NCBI GenBank assembly: GCA_001782805.1
Contig: MFPT01000009.1
Span: forward strand, 1-9,104
Source: Candidatus Magasanikbacteria bacterium RIFCSPHIGHO2_01_FULL_41_23
Lineage (GTDB): Bacteria > Patescibacteria > ABY1 > Magasanikbacterales > UBA922
DNA: 9,104 bases
Direction: 5' to 3'
A program made the translations under genes and the position numbers. Within the stretch, counting starts at the first letter, position 1. Each line of letters opens with the position of its first letter. The notes beneath the pieces are model-generated. The model worked only from the letters and a program-made list of their open reading frames with translations. It did no database searches and was not told the origin of the DNA. Below, piece after piece: positions 7,236 to 9,104 of this stretch.

Positions 7236-7903
7236 AAACTATCTTGGTTATTGCCGCCCATCCTGATGACGAATTGCTGGGTTCAGCCGGTACGCTTATA
7301 AAACATGTAGCAGCCGGGGACAAAGTTTTTGCGTTAATTTTGGGCGAGGGACTTATGGCTCGGGACAACGCTAACCCTGACAATCTGCATGATTTGCAGG
7401 CAATGGCGCGGGCCGCTGGCGCAATAGTTGGTTGTTCGGGCATAACGTTTGCCTCTTTTGCCGACAATGCCTTTGATACGGTAAAATTTTTGGACATTGT
7501 CAAAACCATTGAACATGAATTGGCCACAATCAAACCTAATGTTGTCTACACACACCATGAGTATGATCTCAATGTCGACCATCGCCTCACATGTGAAGCG
7601 GTGTTGACAGCCTGTCGACCTGTAGCTGATTTTTGTCCAGAAACTATTTATTCGTTTGAAACTCTTTCCTCTACTGAGTGGCAAAGCAAAGACCATAAAC
7701 AATTTAAGCCGAATGTTTACGTAAATATTGAAGATGTTTTGGAAAAAAAAGTGTTGGCCTTGCGTGAATATACATCTGAAATGCGATCGTATCCGCATTC
7801 TCGTTCCGAAGAAGGACTAAGAATTCTAGCCCAGTACCGCGGCCTTGAATCAAATTTGCGTGCCGCTGAAGCCCTTTACTTAGTGAGACAAATTATTTCT
7901 TAA
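7232..7903 (+). CDS. PIG-L (LmbE-like) family N-deacetylase
   Basis: A 223-residue zinc-dependent deacetylase of the PIG-L/LmbE/MshB family, which removes N-acetyl groups from amino sugars. The defining AHPDDE motif is at 9-14, with H10 and D13 as metal ligands and D12 as the likely general base. The third ligand is H117 in the downstream DLNVDHR motif (112-118). No signal peptide or membrane segment is seen, so it should act in the cytosol. It starts inside the formyltransferase stop (7232-7235). The pairing suggests an acetyl group is removed and the freed amine is formylated; this is inference from gene order and families. Members of the family also act on bacillithiol and mycothiol precursors and teicoplanin-type compounds, but the glycan setting here favours a sugar substrate. 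Confidence 0.88.
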   Translation: MKTILVIAAHPDDELLGSAGTLIKHVAAGDKVFALILGEGLMARDNANPDNLHDLQAMARAAGAIVGCSGITFASFADNAFDTVKFLDIVKTIEHELATIKPNVVYTHHEYDLNVDHRLTCEAVLTACRPVADFCPETIYSFETLSSTEWQSKDHKQFKPNVYVNIEDVLEKKVLALREYTSEMRSYPHSRSEEGLRILAQYRGLESNLRAAEALYLVRQIIS

Positions 7904-7908
7904 TTGTT

Positions 7909-8958
7909 ATGGATGCGGTTGTGTTGGAATTGCAAACTTTAGTTACTTCCCAAAAACCGCAGTCAAGCGACGTGATTGTTTGGTTGCAGGGTGATCAATT
8001 TGATCGGGCCAGTAAAGTTTTGGAACTTTGGGAGCAAAAAATGGCTCCTCGGATTATTTTGACTGGGAATAACGCGTTGCTTGGCTCAGATACTCGACCT
8101 GGTGAACATAATTTTTCATTGAATGAAATGCAAGCTTGGCTTGTCAGTCGCGGTGTCCCTGACGCCGCCATTATGATTGATGACCAAGCCAAAAATACGC
8201 ACGAGCAGGCAGTAAACACCTTAAATTTTGCGCGAAAAAATAGCTGGCGGAGAATTTTATTAGTTGGTTCAATTCATCATCAACTCCGTCCTTTTTTGAC
8301 TTTTTTACGTCGAGCCAAAGAGATTAATTGGTCGGGCAGAATCATTAATCAACCTGCTTACTTGGAGCATAACGTGATTCCATCCGGACGCGATCAAACC
8401 GTGGCCGAAATTCTTTGCGAAGAAGTCAAAAAAATAAATCAATATCAAGAACATGTCGCCTCTCTAGCTGAAGGCCTATATTATTTTAAAGAAAAAATTG
8501 AGTTCGAATTTCGTCCAGCTAGTCTCGCGGATAGTGAACTATTATTTGTCTGGCGCAATGACCCGTCTGCGTACCAAAATTTTTTTTCAGCCAAATCAGT
8601 GTCTAGGGACGAGCATATTGATTGGCTGGCTAAAACTTTGGCCAATCCAAACCGTCATTTGTACATTATTTTAAATCAAACTCAAGTAATCGGCCAAGTG
8701 CGGTTTGATGTTGAAGATTCGGTTGCGGAAATTTCCATTACTACTGCATCAGAACAGCGAGGTAGAGGGCATGGAACCAAAATTATTTTTGCAGCTTCTC
8801 AGTATTTTTTCAGTCAAGTTACTGGCGTAAAAAAAATATTCGCGGAAATTAAATCCAATAACCAAGTGTCAATTAATGCCTTTACCAAAGCAGGATATAA
8901 AATAAAAAATCTTGATTCAAATACGTTGGTTTCTATTTTTGAATTTTCAAAAACTTAA
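7909..8958 (+). CDS. DUF218 (SanA/ElyC/YdcF-like) - PseH-type GNAT fusion protein
   Basis: A 349-residue two-domain protein. Residues about 20-170 look like DUF218: DVIVWLQGDQFDRASKVLEL at the start, APRIILTGNN (46-55), GVPDAAIMIDDQAKNTHEQA (82-101) matching the family's S/x-NT-x-E-N/Q-A motif, and a later SIHHQLRPFLTFLRR (121-135). After a linker (about 171-195), residues 199-349 form a GNAT domain: FRPASLADSELLFVWRND (201-218), VIGQVRFD (260-267), AEISI (273-277), the acyl-CoA loop QRGRGHG (283-289) and NNQVSINAFTKAGY. This GNAT closely resembles the PseH domain often fused to PseG. No PseG-like domain is present here; DUF218 takes its place. There is no signal peptide or transmembrane helix, unlike SanA and ElyC, so a cytosolic role is likely. 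The activity of the DUF218 half is unknown. It starts five bases after the deacetylase. Confidence 0.82.
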   Translation: MDAVVLELQTLVTSQKPQSSDVIVWLQGDQFDRASKVLELWEQKMAPRIILTGNNALLGSDTRPGEHNFSLNEMQAWLVSRGVPDAAIMIDDQAKNTHEQAVNTLNFARKNSWRRILLVGSIHHQLRPFLTFLRRAKEINWSGRIINQPAYLEHNVIPSGRDQTVAEILCEEVKKINQYQEHVASLAEGLYYFKEKIEFEFRPASLADSELLFVWRNDPSAYQNFFSAKSVSRDEHIDWLAKTLANPNRHLYIILNQTQVIGQVRFDVEDSVAEISITTASEQRGRGHGTKIIFAASQYFFSQVTGVKKIFAEIKSNNQVSINAFTKAGYKIKNLDSNTLVSIFEFSKT

Positions 8959-8987
8959 ATAAGACGGGGCAGCTTAAGTAGTTTTTT
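8949..8987 (+). terminator. Weak intrinsic terminator candidate after the operon
   Basis: ACTTAA at 8953-8958, which includes the last stop codon, can pair with TTAAGT at 8974-8979 across a 15-base loop. A T6 tract at 8982-8987 follows. A few extra A-U pairs could form if AG at 8980-8981 bulges out. The stem is short and AU-rich, so strength would be low; position right after the last gene is the main support. Confidence 0.3.
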
Positions 8988-8988
8988 C

Positions 8989-9019
8989 TTGCAACATTTA
9001 TAAAAAAGAGTATTATAAT
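8989..9019 (+). promoter_or_regulatory. Possible sigma-70-like promoter downstream of the operon
   Basis: A perfect TATAAT at 9014-9019 lies 19 bases after TTGCAA at 8989-8994, a four-of-six match to TTGACA. It would drive transcription to the right, beyond the window, through the dyad at 9047-9095. The surroundings are very AT-rich, so a chance match is quite possible. Confidence 0.3.
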
Positions 9020-9046
9020 AATATATAAGTTGTAAATTAAACTAGC

Positions 9047-9095
9047 GTTGTATACAGTCATGAAGTAAAATAATCATACTTCTAACTGTACCAAC
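9047..9095. repeat. Long interrupted inverted repeat (hairpin-forming dyad)
   Basis: Three paired blocks nest around a nine-base loop: GTTG 9047-9050 with CAAC 9092-9095, TACAGT 9053-9058 with ACTGTA 9085-9090, and GAAGTA 9062-9067 with TACTTC 9077-9082. Small internal loops (TA/C and CAT/TA) separate them. Sixteen base pairs in 49 bases is well above the background of this region. No T tract follows, so it is not a classic terminator. It could be an operator, an RNA hairpin in the leader of the next gene, or the end of a small mobile element. Confidence 0.55.
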
Positions 9096-9104
9096 TATGG
9101 TAAT

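Noticed and set aside
7334..7798. Minus-strand open frame of 154 codons inside the deacetylase
   Set aside because: It is antisense to a gene with intact metal-binding motifs, and its composition looks like reversed coding sequence.
9047..9095. Integron attC site
   Set aside because: The outer arms read GTTG on the left and CAAC on the right, the opposite of the attC core order, and no cassette structure or integrase is seen.

Overview
The window is one ten-gene operon, all on the + strand, for making and modifying a bacterial nonulosonic acid of the pseudaminic acid type. A short non-coding stretch lies at each end. No RNA gene, insertion sequence, CRISPR array or integrase is visible. The host is a moderately AT-rich bacterium that uses standard TAA/TAG/TGA stops. 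None of the ten start codons has a recognisable Shine-Dalgarno sequence. That fits lineages such as Bacteroidota or Patescibacteria (CPR), but the window has no taxonomic marker, so the assignment stays open. TGA ends two genes, which argues against lineages that recode TGA.

Layout: 1-155 is a leader with no clear gene. 156-2275 holds pseB (UDP-GlcNAc 4,6-dehydratase/5-epimerase) and pseC (PLP aminotransferase), overlapping by ATGA. 2299-2838 is a stand-alone GNAT acyltransferase. 2868-5440 is a three-gene amidation cassette: a WbpG/WbuX/PseA-type N-acetyl sugar amidotransferase, a HisH-like glutaminase and a HisF-like (WbuZ) partner. 5448-6533 is a PseI-type synthase. 6555-7235 (formyltransferase fold) and 7232-7903 (PIG-L deacetylase) overlap by four bases. 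7909-8958 is an unusual DUF218 (SanA/ElyC/YdcF-like) to PseH-type GNAT fusion. 8959-9104 is AT-rich non-coding DNA with a weak terminator candidate, a possible promoter and a long interrupted dyad.

How the genes may work together: PseB, PseC and a GNAT would make a UDP-2,4-diamino-2,4,6-trideoxy sugar, and PseI would condense the freed sugar with phosphoenolpyruvate. The amidotransferase trio would convert an N-acyl group to an amidine using glutamine-derived ammonia. The deacetylase and formyltransferase could exchange an acetyl for a formyl group, giving an N-formyl or, with the amidotransferase, an N-formimidoyl sugar. This is inference.

Two canonical steps have no visible gene: PseG (UDP-sugar hydrolase) and PseF (CMP-sugar synthetase). 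The GNAT domain that in many bacteria is fused to PseG is here fused to DUF218. The most notable points are this fusion, the loss of a metal-ligand His in the PseI-like synthase, and a perfect 12-bp palindrome with shared flank placed just upstream of two internal genes.
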